A model generated the notes under the pieces. That model was not told the DNA's origin. It saw only the letters and a program-made list of their open reading frames with translations, and searched no databases. A stretch of DNA of 5,667 nt from Synergistaceae bacterium (GTDB taxonomy: Bacteria > Synergistota > Synergistia > Synergistales > Synergistaceae): contig JAAYEY010000145.1 in the NCBI GenBank assembly GCA_012728505.1, positions 1-5,667 on the forward strand. The letters run 5' to 3'. Below are positions 1 to 5,643 of this stretch, piece by piece. Position 1 is the stretch's first letter, and each line of letters starts with the position of its first letter. A program made the position numbers and the translations under genes.

Positions 1-1
1 A

Positions 2-586
2 AAAATAATGACAGCCACTCTCCACCTCTCGCTGGCGGATCAGACAGGAGATTCTGCAATAATAGAATATATAGCCGGCAAGCCTGTTATTCATCATGAC
101 AGACGTTATGTTGTTATGACAAATGATCCTACGTTTGAAAAGCAGGCGGAAAATTTGAAGCAATATCAGGAGTTTGGTGGTGACAAGCCTATTCCGGGGA
201 CTAATGCAGCTTCAGACAGATTCGTGCGTGCATCTTACTATATGAAACTTTTGCCGAAACCGCAGAATCTCCGTGAAGCCTTGGCCGGAGTCATCAGTGT
301 AACAAGAAATATTTCACAGCCATTCAGGACTTCGGTTGATCCGGAAAATCCGTTTGCTTCATCTACTATTTGGAGATCAACTGCAGATCTTACTAATGTG
401 TGTTATTACTTTGAATCGACTCAAAGTCCTTTCTTGATATGGGCAAGCCTTGCAGATTTTAATTTGAAAAAGGGTGCACCTGCAATGATGCTTGATTTAC
501 GCAAATATCCTGACTGTTTCGGAGATGTGTCCAAACAGTTTGTAGGAAAAGACCCTAGCGAAATTGTATATTTTTCGTTGAAATGA
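2..586 (+). CDS. Choloylglycine hydrolase / penicillin V acylase family protein, C-terminal part (5' end outside window)
   Basis: This is the C-terminal part of an Ntn-hydrolase that cleaves linear amide bonds, as in penicillin V acylase, bile salt hydrolase and acyl-homoserine lactone acylases. The frame is open to the left edge and the ATG at 8 is probably an internal methionine, because the family core strands (HLSLADQTGDSAIIEYIAGK, just after it) start there at once. Counting from that ATG, the stretch YVVMTNDPTF (34-43) carries the Asn that the family uses near the active site (N39), and DRFVRAS (70-76) carries the conserved Arg region. The catalytic N-terminal Cys and roughly 150 residues lie outside the window, so substrate cannot be decided. 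It ends in TGA at 584-586. It looks like resident chromosome: its base composition is less AT-rich than the genes to the right, and a tRNA remnant separates it from them. Family assignment is firm; bile salt versus penicillin V versus lactone activity is open. Confidence 0.88.
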   Translation, partial: KIMTATLHLSLADQTGDSAIIEYIAGKPVIHHDRRYVVMTNDPTFEKQAENLKQYQEFGGDKPIPGTNAASDRFVRASYYMKLLPKPQNLREALAGVISVTRNISQPFRTSVDPENPFASSTIWRSTADLTNVCYYFESTQSPFLIWASLADFNLKKGAPAMMLDLRKYPDCFGDVSKQFVGKDPSEIVYFSLK

Positions 587-645
587 TTTTTATAAGATTA
601 CGTTTTTCTAATATCAAGAAACTTATGTATTGCTGATATCAATGA

Positions 646-679
646 ACAAGCTCCGCGGGCGAATGACTGCGGAGCTTGT
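646..679. terminator. GC-rich hairpin between acylase gene and tRNA remnant
   Basis: An 11-bp perfect inverted repeat (arms 646-656 and 669-679, core CAAGCTCCGC / GCGGAGCTTG) encloses a 12-base loop. It lies 60 bases after the acylase stop and just past the CCA end of the minus-strand tRNA remnant, so it could end transcription from either side. No clear T tract follows on either strand, so an intrinsic terminator is plausible but not shown. Confidence 0.5.
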
Positions 680-686
680 GATAGAC

Positions 687-736
687 TGGAGCCGCCTTCC
701 GGACTCGGACCGGAGACCCCATCCTTAGCATGATTG
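687..736 (-). repeat. 3' half of a tRNA gene (tRNA-Thr-like): probable attachment site remnant
   Basis: Read on the minus strand, 736 to 687 fits the 3' half of a type I tRNA. There is a degenerate anticodon stem (736-732 with 724-720, four of five pairs counting one G-U), a 7-base loop with ATGCTAA, a 5-base variable region (719-715), a perfect 5-bp T stem (TCCGG/CCGGA, 714-710 with 702-698) around a 7-base loop TCCGAGT, a 3' acceptor strand AGGCGGC, discriminator T and CCA (689-687). The 5' acceptor strand GCCGCCT and a D arm are absent from the sequence that should hold them (737 to about 775). The GGCTCCA end and a TGGTAA-like loop resemble Firmicutes tRNA-Thr(GGT) from memory; relative to that, the loop reads GCT for GGT and the T loop TCC for TTC. 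A displaced, non-functional 3' end left by tRNA-targeted integration explains both the truncation and the substitutions. The host would be on the left and the element on the right. Confidence 0.72.
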
Positions 737-775
737 TTAAAACCATAATGGACACCAGATACTAAGTTCCCTTCC

Positions 776-2146
776 TTGCCTGTCAGCGCAGATGACCTTT
801 CTGGAATATTCTATCCCCTAGAAGGTGAGACTATATGTACCGGTATTGAACTGTATAGCGTTCTCAAAACGGGTGATGTAAAGGTGCAGATTAAAGATTT
901 CTGTTTCTTTAAAAGCAGCGAAGAAAATACTATAAAAAAGATTATGTCTCAGGTGCTCTCAGAAAGAAACCGTTACTCAAAAGATTTACTTATGAACCTG
1001 CTTTATAAAGAAATTGCTACCAATGTTTATGGCAAGATGGCACAGGGAATTAGAGAAAAAGAAACCACAAGCATTGATGGAAAGCAGAGTAAAATGCCTA
1101 AATTTAAAATATCATCTGCTGCTTATGCGTCCTCTGCTACCGGGCTTGTCAGAGCATTATTGATGACATTAATAAACATTTTGGAATCCAATGGATGTAA
1201 GGTCATAAATGTGGTAACGGACGGTATATTAGTAGCCGTTCCCCGAAAAGAAGGTTTAAAAATATCAGTGGATGAAAATGGAATCGTTGTACTGCCAAAC
1301 ATTTCAGAAGTAATTGACGAACGAATCATTGCTGAAGTTGAAAATAATTATCCAATCAACCGATTTGTAGAAACATATAAAAATATCGTTAAAGATAACA
1401 TTAAAGAATGGCTAACTGTGAAACATGTTGGTGATGTGGTTGGCTCATATAAATCAAAGGTATCGTGTATTTTCTATAACGATATCGAGCAAGGCAAAAG
1501 TGCTGCAGGTTTATCAATCAAGACTGGAGAGGAAATCAGAGCTATTTTTGAAGCCGACGAACTTTCTGAATTAACCCGCAACAGAACAGCCGGAGTTAAT
1601 AGTATTGTTAAAGGTGAAATGTTGGATTACGTGACATATCCTGAGCAATACAAACCGAATATTTCATCGGACATTAAACGAATCTATTCCGAATCGGGGC
1701 TAGAATCGCTACTATACAAGAACATTAGCGATACTAGAGACGCAAATATGACTGTAAGAAAACGTAAGAAAAAAGGAAAAATTACAGATAACGGAACGCT
1801 TAAAACTCAGCAGCTATTGAAAGGGAAAAAACAGTCGGGAAAAATCCATCTAGTTTCTGACAAAGGAAAAGATTTGAAAGAGGCTCAAAATTTATGTAAG
1901 AGAATGACCCTGAGAGCAATAGCAAAAAGGGAAGCTTGTTTTAAAGATTTATTAGAAGCATTCAAAACGGATGCTGAGATTGCGAAGTTGCTAGGTAAGA
2001 AGGATTTAAAAAATGAGAAAAGAGCAGATTTCATTTCAGCCATAGTGCCGGATTATGTGTCTACCAGAAAAGTAATAGATGGAATTTGCAAAAAACTTAG
2101 TATTGAACCAAATGGAGAGATCTATAAACTGATCCTCGCAGAATAA
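776..2146 (+). CDS. Family-B DNA polymerase, C-terminal fragment (5'-truncated)
   Basis: This is the palm/fingers/thumb part of a family-B DNA polymerase. Counting from the TTG at 776: residues 2-40 (LPV...IFYPLEGET...GIELY.VL) resemble the segment leading into the fingers; K78-E-I-A-T-N-V-Y85-G86-K87 matches motif B (Kx3NSxYGK, here TN for NS); and VINVVTDGILV (143-153) matches motif C, with T148-D149-G150 where most relatives have DTDS. Residues 326-366 are very rich in Lys/Arg and may bind DNA. Full-length relatives have several hundred more residues on the N side, including the 3'-5' exonuclease and palm motif A (DxxSLYP) with the other catalytic Asp; none is present. No ribosome binding site precedes 776, and homologous-looking frame (DTKFPSLPV) continues upstream to 749, just after an in-frame TAA at 746-748, so the TTG is unlikely to be a natural start. 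The remaining 456 codons are uninterrupted, suggesting recent truncation. Alone it cannot be an active polymerase. A protein-primed or pipolin-type (primer-independent) origin is possible but unproven. Confidence 0.72.
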   Translation: MPVSADDLSGIFYPLEGETICTGIELYSVLKTGDVKVQIKDFCFFKSSEENTIKKIMSQVLSERNRYSKDLLMNLLYKEIATNVYGKMAQGIREKETTSIDGKQSKMPKFKISSAAYASSATGLVRALLMTLINILESNGCKVINVVTDGILVAVPRKEGLKISVDENGIVVLPNISEVIDERIIAEVENNYPINRFVETYKNIVKDNIKEWLTVKHVGDVVGSYKSKVSCIFYNDIEQGKSAAGLSIKTGEEIRAIFEADELSELTRNRTAGVNSIVKGEMLDYVTYPEQYKPNISSDIKRIYSESGLESLLYKNISDTRDANMTVRKRKKKGKITDNGTLKTQQLLKGKKQSGKIHLVSDKGKDLKEAQNLCKRMTLRAIAKREACFKDLLEAFKTDAEIAKLLGKKDLKNEKRADFISAIVPDYVSTRKVIDGICKKLSIEPNGEIYKLILAE

Positions 2147-2345
2147 AAAATTCTTGTCTACCACCTGTTTAATGCAAAATGGAAGCGTAACGAAACGTAA
2201 TCAAAAAGTGTAACGGTCAATATATAAAAGAGTCCCACAATTTTGCAATGAGTAAAATTAATTAATACTCAAATAGATAGTAAGAACCTTATACCCTTCC
2301 CCCTCTCAACAAAACAAGGTTTGATGTCTATTCATTGTTTGTACA
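2147..2345. other. AT-rich intergenic region with three GTAA-centred motifs
   Basis: No gene is visible between the polymerase fragment and the small membrane protein gene. Three short related motifs, GCGTAAC (2185-2191), ACGTAAT (2195-2201) and GTGTAAC (2208-2214), lie 10 and 13 bases apart. A 6-bp inverted repeat (AACCTT near 2284, AAGGTT near 2316) flanks a pyrimidine-rich tract at 2291-2307. No convincing terminator follows the polymerase stop; the AGAAT/ATTCT pair at 2140-2154 is too weak. Confidence 0.3.
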
Positions 2346-2354
2346 TGCTAGAAT
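2346..2354 (+). promoter_or_regulatory. Extended -10 promoter candidate for the small membrane protein gene
   Basis: TGCTAGAAT matches the extended -10 pattern TGnTATAAT with one mismatch in the hexamer and lies 35 bases before the ATG. A competing candidate is TTGTAC (2339-2344), 17 bases, TATACT (2362-2367). Either would give a short leader. The block CATGCTARAAT recurs before the gene at 2964. Confidence 0.4.
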
Positions 2355-2388
2355 TGAGACATATACTTAATTACTAGGGGGGATCTGT

Positions 2389-2652
2389 ATGGACTTTAAT
2401 AATAGCTCATCAAAGCAAAATCTTTTTAACAGCGGGATACTTGCTTTAATCCTTGTTGTTCTTCTGTACATAGCTTTTAGTGGTAATGCAAGGTATCAGT
2501 GGGAGAAGGGAATGTTATTGGACACAAGGAGAGGCACCGTATACTATTTAGATTTTGACGGAAATAATAAATATCTAGTGAAATTTGTTCTTGAAGATGG
2601 ATATTTAAAGAGAAAATCAGTCCTCAGAGAAACTGAAAACCCGTTTGACTAA
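2389..2652 (+). CDS. Small single-pass membrane protein, function unknown
   Basis: This 87-residue protein has a short polar N-terminus (1-12, rich in Asn/Ser), one strong transmembrane helix (about 13-31, GILALILVVLLYIAFSG) and a 55-residue soluble tail. The tail contains LLDTRRGTVYYLDFDG (43-58), a DTxxGxVYxL pattern common in small bacterial membrane-anchored proteins, then predicted strands (KYLVKFVLEDG) and a basic KRKSVLR patch. More positive charges follow the helix than precede it, which favours the tail in the cytoplasm. The start is well supported: AGGGGGGA at 2376-2383 sits 5 bases before the ATG. It is a single gene, 242 bases after the polymerase fragment and 311 before the next gene, so it is probably transcribed alone. 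I recognise no family and infer no function beyond membrane anchoring. Confidence 0.78.
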   Translation: MDFNNSSSKQNLFNSGILALILVVLLYIAFSGNARYQWEKGMLLDTRRGTVYYLDFDGNNKYLVKFVLEDGYLKRKSVLRETENPFD

Positions 2653-2917
2653 TAATACTTGAAATCACGCAGATTAGAAACAGGACTGTACCTAATAAAA
2701 AACAGAAGAATAAAAAAAGAGTATGCACAGGTTTTATTTTGATAATGCAACTATGACAAGACTGAGCATCTTTAGTCCTTGATTTCCAGCTTACAATAAA
2801 CGGTGATACACTATTAACATAATCCTAATAGGCAGTAGATTTACAATCTAAATGTAACATGGCAGTAAGAAACAAAATGTGTAATAAATTTATGTTGTAT
2901 GCTACAAAGTTTTTTCA
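2653..2917. other. Intergenic region with a small palindrome between direct repeats
   Basis: No convincing gene is present. GGCAGTA occurs at 2831-2837 and 2861-2867, exactly 30 bases apart. Overlapping the end of the first copy is a perfect palindrome TAGATT-TAC-AATCTA (2836-2850). This lies 70-90 bases upstream of the promoter candidate at 2918, a position that would suit a regulator binding site, but that is inference. Confidence 0.3.
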
Positions 2918-2926
2918 TGCTAAAAT
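2918..2926 (+). promoter_or_regulatory. Extended -10 promoter candidate for the gene at 2964
   Basis: TGCTAAAAT is an extended -10 (TGnTATAAT with one mismatch in the hexamer) lying 37 bases before the ATG at 2964. There is no good -35 at the usual distance, which extended -10 promoters can tolerate. A related TGCTACAAA lies just upstream (2899-2908 region). Confidence 0.45.
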
Positions 2927-2963
2927 TTTATAACAATTTAACTGTTAGAAGGAGATGTTAGCA

Positions 2964-3404
2964 ATGAGTCAAGTTTCAAGAGAAATAAGTGCAGAATTTA
3001 TGACACAAGTACTTACATCAGTCGAGCAGTATAAAGAATTGATTAATATTTCAAACTACGGCACGGGAGGATTGTTTGGAGCTCTAACAGGTCAGAAAAA
3101 GAAAATTGAAAAAATGTTAGATACTGCTTCATATTCAATGAGAATTAGTTGTAGTTATAGCCTTTATGCATTAATAGATGATAACTATGAAGAATTAAGA
3201 AAAACTAAAGCTAGTAAATTAGAAACAATGAAAAAAATTTACTCTGAATCCATTAATTCTTTTAAAGATACCCTTTTAACAAACGATAACTTCAGTAGAG
3301 ATAAAACATTACCCAATATGTTAGATGAAATTAATAAATATGTCACTAGTGATGAACTAGACAATGTAGCTGAGAAATATATGAAAGAAAGGTGTTTAAT
3401 TTAA
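2964..3404 (+). CDS. Hypothetical protein, 146 residues, AT-rich element cargo
   Basis: The start is set at ATG 2964 rather than the in-frame ATG 2955, because the latter overlaps the end of the Shine-Dalgarno AAGGAG (2949-2954), which lies 9 bases before 2964. The protein is soluble and mostly helical by appearance: residues 1-30 look amphipathic, followed by a Gly-rich turn NYGTGGLFGALTGQKKK (31-47) that ends in three lysines, then helices with alternating charge (EELRKTKASKLETMKKIYSES, 76-96 region). The Gly-rich piece is not a Walker A motif (no GxxxxGK[ST]). No signal peptide, membrane helix or known catalytic motif is visible. The codon use is strongly AT-biased, like the next gene and unlike the IS, consistent with horizontally acquired cargo. 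It has its own promoter candidate at 2918. I do not recognise the family. Confidence 0.75.
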   Translation: MSQVSREISAEFMTQVLTSVEQYKELINISNYGTGGLFGALTGQKKKIEKMLDTASYSMRISCSYSLYALIDDNYEELRKTKASKLETMKKIYSESINSFKDTLLTNDNFSRDKTLPNMLDEINKYVTSDELDNVAEKYMKERCLI

Positions 3405-3527
3405 ACTCTTTAAATAAAACATAAAACTTTTATTGAATTTATTAAATGAAAATTCGATATCAACATAATTATGAATATTGAACTATCAGTCTAAATAGAA
3501 CGTTTTTTAAATAGGGAGGTATTTATT

Positions 3528-4076
3528 TTGACAAATTCACAATCTGATGAAGATATGGATAGAAAAGAACTGATTAGATACCTGCAAGATCTTAATGAGA
3601 TTGAATTCAACTTGGAATTTAAAAGCACCTTATATGCAACAAACGTAGCCAATAATGAGTTTTGTGATTTATACGACAATTTTTTTGCTCAAAAAATATT
3701 TGAACATAGTATTGTAGATTGCGTTGAAAGCTTGAGCTATCTTATAGATAAGGTAAGGGATGTAAGTCATATCCGAGATAAGGTAATGTTATTAACTGAA
3801 GTAACAGAGTTTTTAAATGAGAATTATGAATGTACTGATCTCGAACAACTGTTATTTGACGAATTTAAAAAATACTTAAATTTTTTCATCACTAGAACAA
3901 AATTATTTGAAAAGTTGTTAAGCAGTCTTCGTGCTAAATCAGTAGGTTGTTCATATTCTCTTTCTGATTATAATGCCGATTTAGACAAACTTAAAGAAGG
4001 AGAAACATACTCGGTCAATCTTGGAACATCTCTTCAACGCCTAACTAGTCAGTATATGAAATTAACAGAAAAATAA
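3528..4076 (+). CDS. Hypothetical protein, 182 residues, TTG start
   Basis: Translation most likely starts at TTG 3528, because a strong GGGAGGT (3514-3520) lies 7 bases before it; the first in-frame ATG is at residue 10 and has no site of its own. The protein is acidic at its N-terminus (DEDMDRKE, 8-15) and appears nearly all helical, with Leu/Ile-rich amphipathic stretches at 15-75, 82-100 and 104-135. No membrane segment, signal peptide, nucleotide-binding or nuclease motif is visible. Residues 141-145 (CSYSL) coincide with CSYSL at 63-67 of the preceding protein, but the surroundings do not align well. It follows that gene by 123 AT-rich bases on the same strand; a weak TTGAAT-17-GATATC candidate at 3433-3461 could serve it, or it may be cotranscribed. 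Family and function are unknown. Confidence 0.75.
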   Translation: MTNSQSDEDMDRKELIRYLQDLNEIEFNLEFKSTLYATNVANNEFCDLYDNFFAQKIFEHSIVDCVESLSYLIDKVRDVSHIRDKVMLLTEVTEFLNENYECTDLEQLLFDEFKKYLNFFITRTKLFEKLLSSLRAKSVGCSYSLSDYNADLDKLKEGETYSVNLGTSLQRLTSQYMKLTEK

Positions 4077-4132
4077 CACAAGTCGTTAATATTAAGACGC
4101 AAGATTAAATATAAAAAAGCAAGGTGTTTAAA

Positions 4133-4216
4133 ATGCAGGATGAACTAGAATCACTGGGCATAGATTTAGTTGGGGCAAGAATTTGGGACTATCCTAGATT
4201 TTGTGTAAAGTCCTAA
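4133..4216 (+). pseudogene. 5' end of an unknown gene interrupted by the insertion sequence
   Basis: An ATG at 4133 is preceded by AAGGTG (4121-4126, 6 bases away). The frame MQDELESLGIDLVGARI runs about 17 codons to the inferred IS tip at 4185, then reads 10 codons of IS terminal repeat (WDYPRFCVKS) to a TAA at 4214-4216. The ribosome binding site, the position 56 bases after the preceding stop and the same strand suggest it was the next gene of the element. The rest should lie beyond the right end of the IS, outside the window. It is too short for family assignment. Confidence 0.5.
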
Positions 4217-4227
4217 CAGGTGCAAAA
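4185..4227 (+). repeat. Left terminal inverted repeat of the IS256-family element
   Basis: This end pairs with the reverse complement of 5624-5667. The outer 11 bases match at 8 positions, then AGATT, GTGTAAA, TCCT and GGTGCAAAA are shared with small offsets (TTTT versus TT before GTG, and one base inside). The boundary is set by this match and could be off by a few bases. Confidence 0.75.
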
Positions 4228-4244
4228 CGAGGCGTTTTAAATAT

Positions 4245-4280
4245 AGGCTTGGTGCTGGTTATTTAAGCCCCAAGCCTTTT
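4245..4280 (+). terminator. Plus-strand terminator-like hairpin inside the IS left end
   Basis: AGGCTTGG (4245-4252) and CCAAGCCT (4270-4277) form an 8-bp stem with a 17-base loop, ending in TTTT (4277-4280). It faces transcription entering the IS from the interrupted element genes. The loop is long and the T tract short, so strength is uncertain. Confidence 0.5.
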
Positions 4281-4307
4281 AAATTATATCCAACAAAAGA
4301 CAACATG

Positions 4308-4338
4308 CATAGCCATATTTTCTTGGGCTATGTTTTTT
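4308..4338 (+). terminator. Intrinsic terminator downstream of and facing the transposase gene
   Basis: CATAGCC (4308-4314) and GGCTATG (4326-4332) form a 7-bp stem with an 11-base loop, followed by six T (4333-4338). On the plus strand this is a good intrinsic terminator that stops read-through into the antisense of the transposase. In the other direction the same stem lies just after the transposase stop and is followed by a T-rich run, so it may act both ways. Confidence 0.65.
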
Positions 4339-4360
4339 AGTAAGTCAGTGAGAATCCGTA

Positions 4361-5593
4361 TCAGATTCTGTCCTCGAAAAATACCTCCAACTGAGAGTGG
4401 ATCGCGCCCCAGTCCTTGCGACGCCCTGTCCATTTCCTGGTTATGTCCATCGTTGCCAGATAGAGCATTTTGAGAAGACTGTCGTCTGTTGGGAATACAG
4501 TCTTAGATTTGGTGACCTTTCTTAACTGACGATTGAATCCTTCTATGGTATTGGTAGTGTAGATAAGGGTTCGAACTTCTTGGGGATATTTGAAATAGGT
4601 GCTCAAATTAGCCCAATGTTCCTGCCATGATTTGGATATTTTAGGATATTTCACATCCCATTTGTTTGCAAATCTCTCAAGACCGTCTAAAGCCGTTGGT
4701 TCGTCAACTGCAGCGTAAATCTCTTTTAGATCTAGCATAAGGGCCTTTATATCTTTATATGAGACATACTTGGTTGAATTACGTATTTGATGGATTATGC
4801 ACTGCTGAATCTCTGTCTTAGGATATGCGGCCTCTATCGCGCCGGGGAATCCGGTGAGCCCATCTACACAGGCTATAAGAATATCTTCTAAACCCCGGTT
4901 TTTAAGGCTGTTCAGTACGGAGAGCCAGAATTTAGCGCTCTCGTTTTCTCCGACCCACATACCCAGAACTTCGCGTGTACCTTCCATGTTTATGCCTATT
5001 GCTATGTATACTGCCTTTTTTATAATCTGGCCTTCGCTGCGCACATGGTAGTGTATGGCATCCATGAAGACTACCGCATAGACGCTCTCAAGAGGTCTGC
5101 TCTGCCATTCTTTTACCAAAGGCAGTATCTTGTCCGTTATCCTGCTTATGGTGCTGTCTGAGACCGACAGTCCGTATATGTCACGGATGTGTGACTCAAT
5201 GTCTGAGGTCGTCATGCCTTTGGCATACATCGATAGAATCTTCTCTTCAATATCTCCGGATATGCTTGTCTGTTGTTTCTTTATCAGTTCTGGTTCAAAT
5301 TCTCCCTTGCGGTCACGGGGGACCTCCAGGTCTATCTCTCCGTAGCTTGATCTCACTTTCTTCGGGCTTGTACCGTTACGGCTGTTGTCTGTCGCTTTGT
5401 TTTTGTAATCGTATTTTGAGTAGCCAAGCTCTTCGTCCAGTTCACCTTCAAGACCATTTTCAAGGAATGTTCCTATCATTTCCTTGAACAGATCCTTGAT
5501 ATCCTCCATGGAACTTACATTGAGTTCCTGAAGCAGATTACTCATCTTTTCCCGCTTTGCTGCACGTTCCGGATCTTTACTTCTTCTAGCCAT
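4361..5593 (-). CDS. IS256-family (Mutator-like) DDE transposase, 410 residues
   Basis: This enzyme cuts and joins the ends of its insertion sequence by the DDE two-metal mechanism, usually through an excised circle in this family. The length (410) is normal. The N-terminal 1-165 holds a DNA-binding region, including a helix-turn-helix-like stretch (TTSDIESHIRDIYGLSVSDSTISRITDK, 128-155). The catalytic core shows D178 in VVFMDAIH, D244 in ACVDGLTGFPGAI, the family signature C265-x2-H268 in QQCIIHQIRNS, and E351 in TTNTIEGFNRQLRK. All catalytic residues are present, so it should be active. The ATG at 5593 follows a strong Shine-Dalgarno AGGAGG on the minus strand (5608-5603). That site can be hidden by pairing with an upstream repeat in the terminal region, which probably keeps outside transcripts from making transposase. 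It converges with the interrupted element gene on the left. Confidence 0.95.
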   Translation of the reverse strand: MARRSKDPERAAKREKMSNLLQELNVSSMEDIKDLFKEMIGTFLENGLEGELDEELGYSKYDYKNKATDNSRNGTSPKKVRSSYGEIDLEVPRDRKGEFEPELIKKQQTSISGDIEEKILSMYAKGMTTSDIESHIRDIYGLSVSDSTISRITDKILPLVKEWQSRPLESVYAVVFMDAIHYHVRSEGQIIKKAVYIAIGINMEGTREVLGMWVGENESAKFWLSVLNSLKNRGLEDILIACVDGLTGFPGAIEAAYPKTEIQQCIIHQIRNSTKYVSYKDIKALMLDLKEIYAAVDEPTALDGLERFANKWDVKYPKISKSWQEHWANLSTYFKYPQEVRTLIYTTNTIEGFNRQLRKVTKSKTVFPTDDSLLKMLYLATMDITRKWTGRRKDWGAIHSQLEVFFEDRI

Positions 5594-5601
5594 AAAATAA
5601 T

Positions 5602-5643
5602 ACCTCCTGATCAGTGCTCTCTATTTTGCACCGTTCAGGAGGT
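5602..5643 (-). promoter_or_regulatory. Hairpin that can mask the transposase ribosome binding site
   Basis: A perfect 9-bp inverted repeat, ACCTCCTGA (5602-5610) and TCAGGAGGT (5635-5643), has a 24-base spacer. In minus-strand RNA the 3' arm contains the transposase Shine-Dalgarno and the 5' arm is its exact complement, located in the terminal repeat. A transcript entering from outside the IS would carry both arms and could hide the site. One starting inside (about 5616) would carry only the Shine-Dalgarno arm. Confidence 0.6.

Noticed and set aside
687..775. A complete, functional tRNA gene on the minus strand
   Set aside because: No D arm and no 5' acceptor strand complementary to AGGCGGC can be found where they should be, and the invariant T-loop TTC reads TCC.
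735..776. Simple in-frame reconstitution of full-length polymerase across the joined attachment site
   Set aside because: TAA at 746-748 is in the polymerase frame on the element side of the tRNA similarity, so excision alone would not restore an open frame.
2723..2782. A 19-codon frame starting MHRFYFDN
   Set aside because: It has no clear ribosome binding site, is very short and shows no recognisable motif.
2955..2963. ATG 2955 as the start of the 146-residue protein
   Set aside because: It overlaps the end of the AAGGAG that serves the ATG at 2964 and has no upstream site of its own.
3413..3434. AATAAAA/TTTTATT hairpin as a terminator after the gene at 2964
   Set aside because: The stem is seven A-T pairs with no GC and no following T tract, so it would not be stable.
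3150..3965. Common origin of the two cargo proteins from a shared CSYSL motif
   Set aside because: Only five identical residues are shared and flanking residues do not align convincingly; chance is enough.
4854..5487. Plus-strand open frames opposite the transposase
   Set aside because: They are antisense shadows of a well-conserved transposase, with no ribosome binding sites and no sensible protein character.
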